9,054 nt of DNA from the NCBI GenBank assembly GCA_021815245.1, contig JAKAHF010000049.1, positions 1 to 9,054 of the forward strand, given 5' to 3'. Under the pieces are notes generated by a model. That model did no database searches. It saw only the letters and a program-made list of their open reading frames with translations, and was not told where the DNA came from. The DNA is from Actinomycetes bacterium (GTDB taxonomy: Bacteria > Actinomycetota > Thermoleophilia > RBG-16-64-13). Position 1 is the first letter of the stretch, and every line of letters begins with the position of its first letter. The position numbers and the translations under genes were made by a program. Of the stretch, positions 1 through 8,541 are shown in pieces.

Positions 1-221
1 CAGTAGCGCGGGGGCAAGGGGGCGGCCGGCTCCTGGGGAACGACGATCCACAGTATGAGATAGGCGAGAATGGCCGATCCTGGGATCGGCAGGATGGTGA
101 GCGCCACCCAGATGACGCGCACGATGGTGGGGTCGACCCTGAAATACTCGGCAAGACCCCCGCAGACTCCTCCCACCATCTTCTCGGTGCGGGAGCGATG
201 CAGGCGCTTTTCTCTATCCAT
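1..221 (-). CDS. PspC-domain small membrane protein (3' end outside window)
   Basis: The visible 73 residues start at the ATG at 221 and run off the window edge without a stop. A purine-rich ribosome binding site (AAGGGGGAG) lies just upstream. The segment around residues 16-30, with a GGVCGGLAEYF core followed by VDPT, is the hallmark of PspC domains. A single hydrophobic stretch at about residues 34-61 follows, then a Pro/Ala-rich tail. PspC proteins are inner-membrane proteins tied to envelope-stress responses in proteobacteria. In Gram-positive and actinobacterial genomes, short stand-alone PspC proteins are common and mostly of unknown role. It is the last visible gene of the minus-strand run, 22 bp after the zinc-ribbon gene, so it is probably co-transcribed with the redox genes. 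The family call is firm. The role here is not known, and the protein may carry a further C-terminal part outside the window. Confidence 0.88.
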   Translation of the reverse strand, partial: MDREKRLHRSRTEKMVGGVCGGLAEYFRVDPTIVRVIWVALTILPIPGSAILAYLILWIVVPQEPAAPLPPRY

Positions 222-243
222 GACTCCCCCTTGTTTCGATCGG

Positions 244-447
244 CTAGCGATCGGTTCTGTCGGCGATCTGCTCGCGATACAGATCGGTCTTGTACATCAC
301 GCAGTCGGCGTTGACGCAGTACCACACGCGGTAGGTACTGCACTGGCCCGTCGATAGGCTTGCGCCGGTGCCGGTGCGCTCCTCCTCTTCGGTTCGGTCG
401 GCCAGCGGGCGCCCGCAGTTGATACACGTCTTCAACTGATCAGACAT
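244..447 (-). CDS. Small zinc-ribbon-like cysteine protein, 67 aa
   Basis: I chose the ATG at 447 because it has a good Shine-Dalgarno (AAGGA, 7 nt spacing) and sits 4 bp after the stop of the flavoprotein gene. Starts further upstream would overlap that gene. The protein has five cysteines: a CxxCG knuckle at residues 8-11 (CINCG), a lone Cys36, and Cys44 and Cys49 in a VWYCVNADC segment. A run of acidic residues (EEEE, about 20-23) separates the halves. Two cysteine pairs facing each other suggest a metal-binding ribbon, either zinc or a rubredoxin-like iron site. The classic rubredoxin CPxCG second knuckle is missing, so zinc is more likely. I do not recognise a named family. Its place directly after a flavodiiron protein and an iron-sulfur flavoprotein makes a redox, metal or regulatory role plausible, but that is inference. 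Confidence 0.75.
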   Translation of the reverse strand: MSDQLKTCINCGRPLADRTEEEERTGTGASLSTGQCSTYRVWYCVNADCVMYKTDLYREQIADRTDR

Positions 448-451
448 ATGC

Positions 452-1048
452 TCATCCTTTCCGCTCGGTCTCGCTTGCCAGACGGCGGCCGACCTGCTCG
501 GCCGCGATACGTGCGTCAACCTGCTCTTTGATCTCGCCCTTCGCGTCGACACCCGGGCGCAGCACCTCACCCACCGAGGTGATCTCGAGCATGTTCCAGA
601 GAGTCTTGACCACGAGACTGCTGCCTTCGAAGGCCCGCGGCAACGTTGTGCCCGAGCAACTCAGAAAGGCGCCGAGGCGCGGCATCCGGTCGGGACCGAC
701 CAGCCGATGCTGCAAGACGTACTTGAGGGCCCAGAACGGCTGGCAACGGTCGACCATCATCTTCGGCACGGCGGGCATGCCCTGAAAGTAGATGGGAGAC
801 GCGATGACGATGGAGTCGGCGCCCCGCAGGTGCGGATAGAGCGCTTCCATGTCGTCCTTCTGGACGCACACCCCCGTGCGCCGGCAGGCTTCGCAGGCCT
901 TGCAGCCGTGCAGGTCGAGGTCGCACAACCTGAATCTGGTGACCTCTGCGCCCGCTGCGCGAGCGGCTTCGAGACACCAATCGAGCAGCGTTTCGGTGTT
1001 GCCACCCTTGCGCTGACTCCCTGCCAGACCGAGAACGGTGACCGGCAT
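452..1048 (-). CDS. Isf-like iron-sulfur flavoprotein / NADPH-dependent FMN reductase family, 198 aa
   Basis: This is a flavodoxin-like protein of the NADPH-dependent FMN reductase superfamily. The N-terminus (VTVLGLAGSQRKGGNT, about residues 3-18) is the phosphate-binding loop for FMN. The segment ASPIYFQGMP (about 83-92) is the second flavin-contacting loop. Between them lie Cys49, Cys52, Cys55 and Cys61, spaced CX2CX2CX5C. This matches the compact motif that binds the [4Fe-4S] cluster in Isf-type iron-sulfur flavoproteins, known from methanogens and other anaerobes. Isf proteins pass electrons between ferredoxin and FMN, and roles in O2 or H2O2 detoxification have been proposed. The ATG at 1048 lies 4 bp after the flavodiiron stop, with only a weak GGGG-rich binding site, so translation may be coupled. 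A simple NAD(P)H quinone or FMN reductase is the alternative, but the four-cysteine motif argues for Isf. Confidence 0.87.
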   Translation of the reverse strand: MPVTVLGLAGSQRKGGNTETLLDWCLEAARAAGAEVTRFRLCDLDLHGCKACEACRRTGVCVQKDDMEALYPHLRGADSIVIASPIYFQGMPAVPKMMVDRCQPFWALKYVLQHRLVGPDRMPRLGAFLSCSGTTLPRAFEGSSLVVKTLWNMLEITSVGEVLRPGVDAKGEIKEQVDARIAAEQVGRRLASETERKG

Positions 1049-1052
1049 GAGG

Positions 1053-2258
1053 CTACCCCGCGTCCTTGACCTTGCGGGCCACGAGCCTGCCCAGCTCCGC
1101 GCAGGCCTCGAGTTGTTCGGCGGTCGGCATGAATTTCACCTCGAGCGGGTCGACCACATCGAGGCCGAGGGCGCGAAGGTCGGCATCGATCTGCTTGACC
1201 GCCCCACCCGACCAACCATACGATCCGTACGCGCCCGCGATGCGGTTCTTGGGCCGCAGACCCTTGATGTAGGTCATGAAGCCGCCGACCGTCGGGAAGA
1301 GCTGGTTGTTGAGAGTAGGCGTGCCCACGAGGAACGCCCTCGATTCGAGGATCTGATGCGCCGCCTCAGATCGCGCGGCCGCTCCCAACTTGAGTACCTG
1401 GCATTCGACACCTTCTTGGGCGACGCCATCGGCGATGGCCATGGTCATGCGCTCGGTGGCGTGCCACATGGAGTCGTAGACGAGACACACGCGCTCGGGA
1501 GCCTCGAAGTTGCTCCACCGCAGGTAGGCATCGATGATGCGCTTCACGTCTTCAGGCCGTCGCCAAGCGACGCCATGACTCGAACCGATGGCCTCGATCT
1601 CGAGGCCCATCTCGAGGACCTTGCCGATGGTCTTCTGGATGGGGCTCGCGAACGGCATGAGGATGTTCGCGTAGTAGGTGCTGGCCTCGAACATGACGGT
1701 GTTCATGTCGACCTCGTCGGCGAAACGCTTCGACGACGCCAGATGCTGACCGAAGGCATCGTTCGGCAGCAGTGTCTTCGACCCCTCCACGTAGGTGAAC
1801 ATCGTGTCGGGCCAGTGCACCATGGGTGTCTCGAGGAAGCGAAGGGTGTTGCGGCCGAGGGGCAGCGAATCTCCTGTGCCGACGATCTGCACGTTCCAGC
1901 TCTCGACGAGATCGACACCGAAGATCAGGCCGAGCTGGTCCTTGGCCCTCTTCGTGCAGAAGATGCGCTCGGGGTTGAGCTGCTTGATCAGCCAGGGCAC
2001 CTCTCCCGAGTGATCGGGCTCGACATGGTTGATCACGAAGTAGTCGACCGGCCGCAGATGGCAGCAGCCACGAACGCGGTCGAGCATCTCGTGGCCGAAG
2101 CCTTCACGGCAGCCGTCGACGAGCGCGACCTTCTCGTCAAGTATCAGGTAGGCGTTGTAGGTGCTGCCTCGTGGTGTGTCGTAGCCGTGAAAGTCGCGCA
2201 CGTTCCAATCGATGGCTCCGACCCACCAGACGTCACCATGCAGCAAGAACCTATCCAT
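1053..2258 (-). CDS. fprA: A-type flavodiiron protein, FprA family, 401 aa
   Basis: Flavodiiron proteins reduce O2 to water and/or NO to N2O in the cytoplasm of anaerobes. The N-terminal metallo-beta-lactamase-like domain (about 1-250) has the full set of diiron ligands: His78, Glu80 and Asp82 in NHVEPDHSG, then His148, Asp167 (PNDAFG) and His228 (SSHG). The C-terminal flavodoxin domain (about 255-400) has FMN-binding loops YDSMWHATE, VGTPTLNNQ and GSYGWSGGA. At 401 residues it is the two-domain class A form, with no fused rubredoxin or reductase, so it needs an external donor such as rubredoxin, F420H2 or another carrier. The ATG at 2258 has a strong GAGGAG site 5 nt upstream. It sits 26 bp after the DUF2769-like gene and 4 bp before the Isf-like gene. 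Whether O2 or NO is preferred cannot be read from the sequence. Confidence 0.95.
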   Translation of the reverse strand: MDRFLLHGDVWWVGAIDWNVRDFHGYDTPRGSTYNAYLILDEKVALVDGCREGFGHEMLDRVRGCCHLRPVDYFVINHVEPDHSGEVPWLIKQLNPERIFCTKRAKDQLGLIFGVDLVESWNVQIVGTGDSLPLGRNTLRFLETPMVHWPDTMFTYVEGSKTLLPNDAFGQHLASSKRFADEVDMNTVMFEASTYYANILMPFASPIQKTIGKVLEMGLEIEAIGSSHGVAWRRPEDVKRIIDAYLRWSNFEAPERVCLVYDSMWHATERMTMAIADGVAQEGVECQVLKLGAAARSEAAHQILESRAFLVGTPTLNNQLFPTVGGFMTYIKGLRPKNRIAGAYGSYGWSGGAVKQIDADLRALGLDVVDPLEVKFMPTAEQLEACAELGRLVARKVKDAG

Positions 2259-2284
2259 ATCGACTCCTCGTCGCTCGAATGTAC

Positions 2285-2530
2285 CTATTCGGTCGCCGGC
2301 TCTTCATTTTCGGGCGCGGCGCCATCGCAGTAGAAATCACCAGCGAGACCGTAGCAGCTCCACAGCGGACACCACCGGCATGCGCAGAACCCCCGCGTGA
2401 CCGGCAGCGAACTGCAGCCCTTGACGCAGTAGAACGTGCGGTCTTCGGCCACCTTCGACGGGCAGTTGGCGCACAAACAAGCGGCCGCGTTCTCAGCAGT
2501 ATCGGGTATGTTGACGACCTCGCCTCCCAC
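2285..2530 (-). CDS. DUF2769-like small cysteine-rich protein, 81 aa
   Basis: I place the start at the GTG at 2530, because a perfect GGAGG lies 7 nt upstream and the start falls 1 nt after the methyltransferase TGA. An ATG at 2599 would overlap the upstream gene by 68 bp and add residues of shadow composition. The protein has ten cysteines in 81 residues. CLCANCP (Cys18, 20, 23) and CACRWCP (Cys49, 51, 54) repeat the same CxCxxCP pattern, with Cys35, Cys39, Cys59 and Cys68 between and after. The opening IPDTAENAAACLC and the double pattern resemble DUF2769, a family I recall mainly from methanogens and other anaerobes, with no known function. The cysteine content suggests metal or Fe-S binding. 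It has no signal peptide or membrane segment and ends in an acidic tail. Its position before fprA is suggestive of redox work, but unproven. Confidence 0.8.
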   Translation of the reverse strand: MGGEVVNIPDTAENAAACLCANCPSKVAEDRTFYCVKGCSSLPVTRGFCACRWCPLWSCYGLAGDFYCDGAAPENEEPATE

Positions 2531-2531
2531 G

Positions 2532-5039
<2,508 letters not shown>

Positions 5040-5081
5040 CGGCTGAGAAGCACTGTCGAAGAAGAGGCCGGTGGTCGAGCA

Positions 5082-5100
5082 CGGGGCTGAGCCGGCCCCG
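5082..5100. terminator. Weak candidate hairpin between convergent genes
   Basis: In the 72-bp gap between the gdhA stop (5039) and the M23 gene stop (5112), CGGGGC (5082-5087) pairs with GCCCCG (5095-5100) around a seven-base loop. It could serve transcripts from both sides. No T-run follows on either strand, so this is not a textbook intrinsic terminator. Confidence 0.25.
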
Positions 5101-5111
5101 GTCGCGTTCGA

Positions 5112-6347
5112 TCAGTCGGCGGCCTTGAGGGTCGCGTACGGATTGACCGCCGACCCACCGCCCGGGTACAGCGCGAAGTGCAGGTGGTTGCAGTTGCCGG
5201 CGTTGCCGGTGTGGCCGACGAAGCCGATCACCTCACCCGCCGAGACCGAAGTGCCCTTGCGGATGCCGCCCGCGACGCCGCTCAAGTGGGCGTAGTAGTA
5301 GCTCGTGCCGTTGTTGCCCTTGAGCCAGATGGTGATGCCACCAAGTCCGACGTTGGTGGTCGTCACACGCGAGATGCTGCCACTCACACAAGCGACGACA
5401 GGCGTGCCTTCGGCGGCCAAGATGTCTGTGCCGGTATGCGAGCGGCCACCTGAGCGCGCCGCACCCCACGAATCGACATAGCTGTGCGCTCCCGCGACCG
5501 GGAAGACGAACGTCCCCGGTTGCACCTTGCTGCTACTGCCACTACCGCCGCTACTACTGGTGCTACTGCTGCTCTTGTTGATGCGCGCCAGTGCCGCGTT
5601 GGCCTTCTGCTGGGCGGCCAGCGTCTTGGCTCGCTGAAGTGCCGCGAGAGCCGCGGCCCTCGCCGCCGCTTCCTCGGCCTTGCGCACCTCTTCGCGCAGG
5701 TTGATGACCTGGGTGCGCAGTCTCTGGTAGTCGCCGGTGGCGTCTTTCAGCTTGGAATCCATCTCGGTGCGCAGGCCGTCAAGTTCGGCGAGCACGGCGT
5801 TCTGCTCCTGCTGCTTCGCCGTCAGGTCACCTTCTCTGGCCTGTTTCTGGGCGAGATACTCGTTCACCTGATCGAAGAGATTCTGATCCTGGTCGGCCAT
5901 GCGACCCAGATAGTTGAGCCGAGCCAGGACCGAACTGAAGTCCGCGTCGGCGAACAAGACTTCGACGTAGGCGGGCGCCGAAGAGAAACCATCCTTGTAC
6001 ATCGCGACCACCCGCTGGTTGAGCTGCTGGCGCGCAGCTTCGAGATCGTCCTCGGCGGTCTGGATGTTCTTCTGCACCGAATCCATCTTGGCCTCGATGT
6101 TGGCCAGGCGAATCTCAGCTTGGTTCTGCCTGTCGGCGAGTATGTTCAGCTGCTCCTGGTACTTCTTGTACTCGGCGTACGCCGTGTTCAGTTCCGTCTG
6201 CTTCTGGGCAAGCCTCTCCTTGAGAGACGTGCCGGCAGCGAAGCTGGAGGCGGGCGAGAGGACGAGAAGAGAAACCAAGAGGATGGCCAAGAACAGTGGA
6301 GAGAAGTTCCACCACTTGCGCGATTCCGGTGTCCGGAAGGGGCTCAC
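5112..6347 (-). CDS. Secreted coiled-coil M23 peptidase, CwlO/EnvC-like, 411 aa
   Basis: This is a secreted murein hydrolase or hydrolase activator. An N-terminal signal sequence has basic residues (Arg5, Arg10, Lys11), a hydrophobic core at about 17-33 and a likely cleavage site after Ala37 or Ala38. Residues about 41-255 are rich in Gln, Glu, Lys, Ala and Leu in heptad-like order, a long coiled coil. A Ser/Gly linker (about 256-279) leads to the LytM/M23 domain (280-411). Zinc ligands are intact: His304 and Asp308 in HTGTD, and His390 in HLHF; His354 (YAHL) and His388 are the other active-site histidines, so the enzyme should be active. The coiled-coil plus M23 layout resembles proteins controlled by FtsEX at division or elongation. 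The GTG at 6347 is the best start: no in-frame ATG precedes the signal sequence after hisF ends, and no Shine-Dalgarno is seen. A TTG just upstream is an alternative. Confidence 0.9.
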   Translation of the reverse strand: MSPFRTPESRKWWNFSPLFLAILLVSLLVLSPASSFAAGTSLKERLAQKQTELNTAYAEYKKYQEQLNILADRQNQAEIRLANIEAKMDSVQKNIQTAEDDLEAARQQLNQRVVAMYKDGFSSAPAYVEVLFADADFSSVLARLNYLGRMADQDQNLFDQVNEYLAQKQAREGDLTAKQQEQNAVLAELDGLRTEMDSKLKDATGDYQRLRTQVINLREEVRKAEEAAARAAALAALQRAKTLAAQQKANAALARINKSSSSTSSSGGSGSSSKVQPGTFVFPVAGAHSYVDSWGAARSGGRSHTGTDILAAEGTPVVACVSGSISRVTTTNVGLGGITIWLKGNNGTSYYYAHLSGVAGGIRKGTSVSAGEVIGFVGHTGNAGNCNHLHFALYPGGGSAVNPYATLKAAD

Positions 6348-6355
6348 GAGTAGGT

Positions 6356-6385
6356 ATTTTAGCAAACGGCCCGCCGGCGTGTCTG
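6356..6385 (-). promoter_or_regulatory. Extended -10 promoter of the M23 peptidase gene
   Basis: Read on the minus strand, CAGACA (6385-6380, four of six -35 bases) lies 18 nt before TAAAAT (6361-6356, five of six), which is preceded by TGC as an extended -10. It sits in the 43-bp gap after the hisF stop. The predicted transcription start falls at about 6347-6350, on or just before the GTG codon. Thus the peptidase would be transcribed separately from the his genes with almost no leader. Confidence 0.5.
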
Positions 6386-6390
6386 CAAGC

Positions 6391-7173
6391 TCAGAGTCGC
6401 ACGGGGATTCCCGCGGCCGCCATGTGCTCCTTGGCCTCGCGGATCGTGAACTCCCCGTAGTGGAATATCGAGGCTGCGAGAACGGCGTCAGCCTTGCCCA
6501 GCGTGATGCCGTCGACGAGATGATCGAGCGTGCCGACCCCACCACTCGCGATGATGGGGATGTTGACGGCCGAGGCGATCGCGCTCGTCAGCTCGAGGTC
6601 GAAACCCTCCTTGGTGCCGTCGCGATCCATGGACGTGAGAAGGATCTCACCCGCACCCAGCGCGGCGGCCTTCTTGGCCCACTCCACCGCGTCGAGCCCC
6701 GTGGGCGTGCGACCCCCGTTGATGTAGGCCTCCCACGACAGCCCGGCATCGCTGCGCGCTTCCTCGTCCCTGCGCCTGCGGGCATCGATGGCCACGACGA
6801 CACATTGCGATCCGAAGCGACGGGCGCACACCGAGATGAGATCGGGATCGTGAATGGCGGCCGAGTTGAGCGACACCTTGTCGGCGCCCGCCGAGAGCAG
6901 CCGGCGCACGTCGCTCTCACTGCGGATGCCCCCTCCGATCGTGAAGGGGATGAAGAGCTCTTCGGCGCAGTGCCGGGCGAGCTCGACGATCGTGTCGCGC
7001 TTCTCATGTGAGGCGGTGATGTCGAGAAACACCACCTCGTCGGCACCTTCGGTGTCGTAACGCGAGGCCAGCTCCACCGGGTCGCCGGCATCGCGGATGT
7101 CGACGAAATTGGTCCCTTTGACTACCCGGCCTCGATCGACGTCCAAGCAGGGGATGATGCGCTTGAGCAGCAT
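6391..7173 (-). CDS. hisF: Imidazole glycerol phosphate synthase cyclase subunit HisF, 260 aa
   Basis: HisF is the (beta/alpha)8-barrel cyclase half of IGP synthase. It joins ammonia from HisH to PRFAR, giving imidazole glycerol phosphate and AICAR. Both catalytic aspartates are present at the usual numbers: Asp11 in [15 protein letters not shown] and Asp130 in VVAIDARR. Conserved Lys19, the phosphate-binding TIGGGIRS (78-85), the NGGR segment and IIASGGVG are also intact. The ATG at 7173 starts 1 nt after the hisA TGA and has GGAGG 6 nt upstream inside the hisA end. That spacing, and the fit of Asp11, rule out a longer form starting at 7206. It is the last gene of the visible his cluster, and a separate promoter follows for the next gene. 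Confidence 0.97.
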   Translation of the reverse strand: MLLKRIIPCLDVDRGRVVKGTNFVDIRDAGDPVELASRYDTEGADEVVFLDITASHEKRDTIVELARHCAEELFIPFTIGGGIRSESDVRRLLSAGADKVSLNSAAIHDPDLISVCARRFGSQCVVVAIDARRRRDEEARSDAGLSWEAYINGGRTPTGLDAVEWAKKAAALGAGEILLTSMDRDGTKEGFDLELTSAIASAVNIPIIASGGVGTLDHLVDGITLGKADAVLAASIFHYGEFTIREAKEHMAAAGIPVRL

Positions 7174-7174
7174 G

Positions 7175-7906
7175 TCAGCCCTCCAGCGCGGCGAGAGCCT
7201 CACCAACGGTGAAGGCGCCCTCGTAGAGGGCCCGCCCGACGATCACGCCGGTCACGCCCGCATCTTCGAGATCCCGCAGCCTGCGAAGATCGTCGAGCGT
7301 GGTGACCCCGCCCGAGGCGATCACCCGCAACCCGCTCAGCTCGGCCAGTTCTCGGATGCCGCTGAGATCGACGCTCTGCATCATGCCGTCTTTGCTGATA
7401 TCGGTGTAGAGCACCTCGGCCACTCCCAATCGCTTCAAGCGCGCGGCCAGGTCGAGCACGCGCACCTCGCTCTGCTCCTGCCAGCCCTTGGTCTTGACCA
7501 AGCCCCCTTCGGCGTCGATGGCGACCACGAGACGATCCGCCCCAAGTAGCTCGAGCGCGCGCGAGACGAACGCCTCGTCGTCCACGGCGCTGGTGCCGAG
7601 AACCGCCTTCGCTACCGCGCTATCAGCCACGGCACGCAGAGCCGCCTCGGCACGGATGCCTCCGCCCGTCTGCACCGGCACAGGCGAGACCGCCTCGGCG
7701 ATGCGGCGGATGATGTCGAAGTTGCGGGGCTCGCCATGCTTCGCTCCATCGAGATCGACGACGTGCAGGTGGCGCCCTCCCTCGTCGACCCAGCGGTGCG
7801 CCATGGAGACCGGATCGTCCGAGAACACCGTTTCATCGGCAAAATCGCCCTTGCGCAGGCGCACGCACCTGCCGCCCCTTATGTCGATGGCCGGTATGAG
7901 CCTCAC
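7175..7906 (-). CDS. hisA: Phosphoribosylformimino-AICAR-phosphate isomerase HisA, 243 aa
   Basis: HisA isomerises ProFAR to PRFAR, the step before IGP synthase. It is a (beta/alpha)8 barrel related to HisF. The catalytic aspartates are Asp8 (PAIDIRGG) and Asp131 (VVAIDAEGG). Phosphate-binding motifs QTGGGIR (79-85) and VIASGGV (195-201) are present, as are KGWQE and YTDISKDG. The GTG at 7906 overlaps the hisH TGA in a GTGA, so translation is probably coupled, and only a weak AGG is visible upstream. In many actinobacteria the enzyme here is the bifunctional PriA, which also acts as TrpF. I cannot tell HisA from PriA by eye, and the genome would need to be checked for trpF. Confidence 0.95.
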   Translation of the reverse strand: MRLIPAIDIRGGRCVRLRKGDFADETVFSDDPVSMAHRWVDEGGRHLHVVDLDGAKHGEPRNFDIIRRIAEAVSPVPVQTGGGIRAEAALRAVADSAVAKAVLGTSAVDDEAFVSRALELLGADRLVVAIDAEGGLVKTKGWQEQSEVRVLDLAARLKRLGVAEVLYTDISKDGMMQSVDLSGIRELAELSGLRVIASGGVTTLDDLRRLRDLEDAGVTGVIVGRALYEGAFTVGEALAALEG

Positions 7907-8541
7907 GAGCCTGCCACCAGACCCGCGCGGCGCGCGAAGTTGCGGTAGAACCTGAGCCCGATGGTGCTCGACTTCTCGGGGTGGAACTGCACGCCCACCA
8001 CGTTGTCGACCTCGATGGCCGAGACGAACGTGACTCCGTCGTAGTCGGTCATGGCGAGCACGTCGCCCGGCGAACGCGGCACCACCGCATAGCTGTGCAC
8101 GAAGTAGAACGCCGTCCCATAGGGGATCTCGTCGAGCAGGTCGGAGTCGATGCAGGGTTCCACCTGGTTCCAGCCGATATGCGGCACCTTGACGGTTGCC
8201 GGCAGCGCCCGCACGTCGCCCTGGACGACGCTCAGACCGGCCACTCCCGGATCCTCCTCCGAGGCCTCGAACAGTACCTGCAACCCCAGGCACACACCCA
8301 AGAAAGGCACACCGGCCTCGATCCGCTCCAAGAGAGGCTCGACCAAACCGCGCCGGTGCAGCTGCTCCATCGCGGCCCCAAAAGCGCCCACACCGGGCAG
8401 CACGAGGCCGGGAGCGGATGCCATGGCCCGCGCATCGGAGCCCACGACCGCCTGCACTCCGACGTGCTCGAAAGCCTTCTGCACGGAGCGCAGATTGCCC
8501 GCCCCGTAGTCGACGACATAGAGGGATCGCGCCGCGGTCAC
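7903..8541 (-). CDS. hisH: Imidazole glycerol phosphate synthase glutaminase subunit HisH, 212 aa
   Basis: HisH is a class I glutamine amidotransferase that releases ammonia from glutamine and channels it into HisF. The nucleophile is Cys84 in GVCLGLQ, and His187 and Glu189 in QFHPEKS complete the triad. PGVGAF (49-54) provides the oxyanion strand seen in HisH, and YVVDYGAGNLRSV (8-20) is the typical N-terminus. The GTG at 8541 overlaps the hisB TGA in a GTGA and has AAGGG 6 nt upstream. Length and motifs are normal for the family. Confidence 0.97.
   Translation of the reverse strand: MTAARSLYVVDYGAGNLRSVQKAFEHVGVQAVVGSDARAMASAPGLVLPGVGAFGAAMEQLHRRGLVEPLLERIEAGVPFLGVCLGLQVLFEASEEDPGVAGLSVVQGDVRALPATVKVPHIGWNQVEPCIDSDLLDEIPYGTAFYFVHSYAVVPRSPGDVLAMTDYDGVTFVSAIEVDNVVGVQFHPEKSSTIGLRFYRNFARRAGLVAGS

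Noticed and set aside
448..570. N-terminal extension of the zinc-ribbon protein
   Set aside because: It overlaps the Isf-like gene and is Arg/Ser-rich shadow sequence. The ATG at 447 has its own binding site.
1038..2333. 431-codon open frame on the plus strand opposite fprA
   Set aside because: It lies antisense to a complete flavodiiron gene with all ligands intact, has no recognisable domain, and is a usual by-product of high GC third positions.
5520..5580. Repetitive-looking CTACTG/CTGCTG tract, possible microsatellite
   Set aside because: It encodes the Ser/Gly linker of the M23 peptidase. The repeat follows from serine codons and is not a separate element.
6348..6545. N-terminal extension of the M23 peptidase into hisF
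   Set aside because: It would overlap hisF by over 150 bp, and the extra residues would precede the signal sequence and block its normal position.
5484..7011. Long plus-strand open frames opposite the M23 gene and hisF
   Set aside because: They are antisense to well-supported genes, with low-complexity Leu, Val and Arg content and no motifs.
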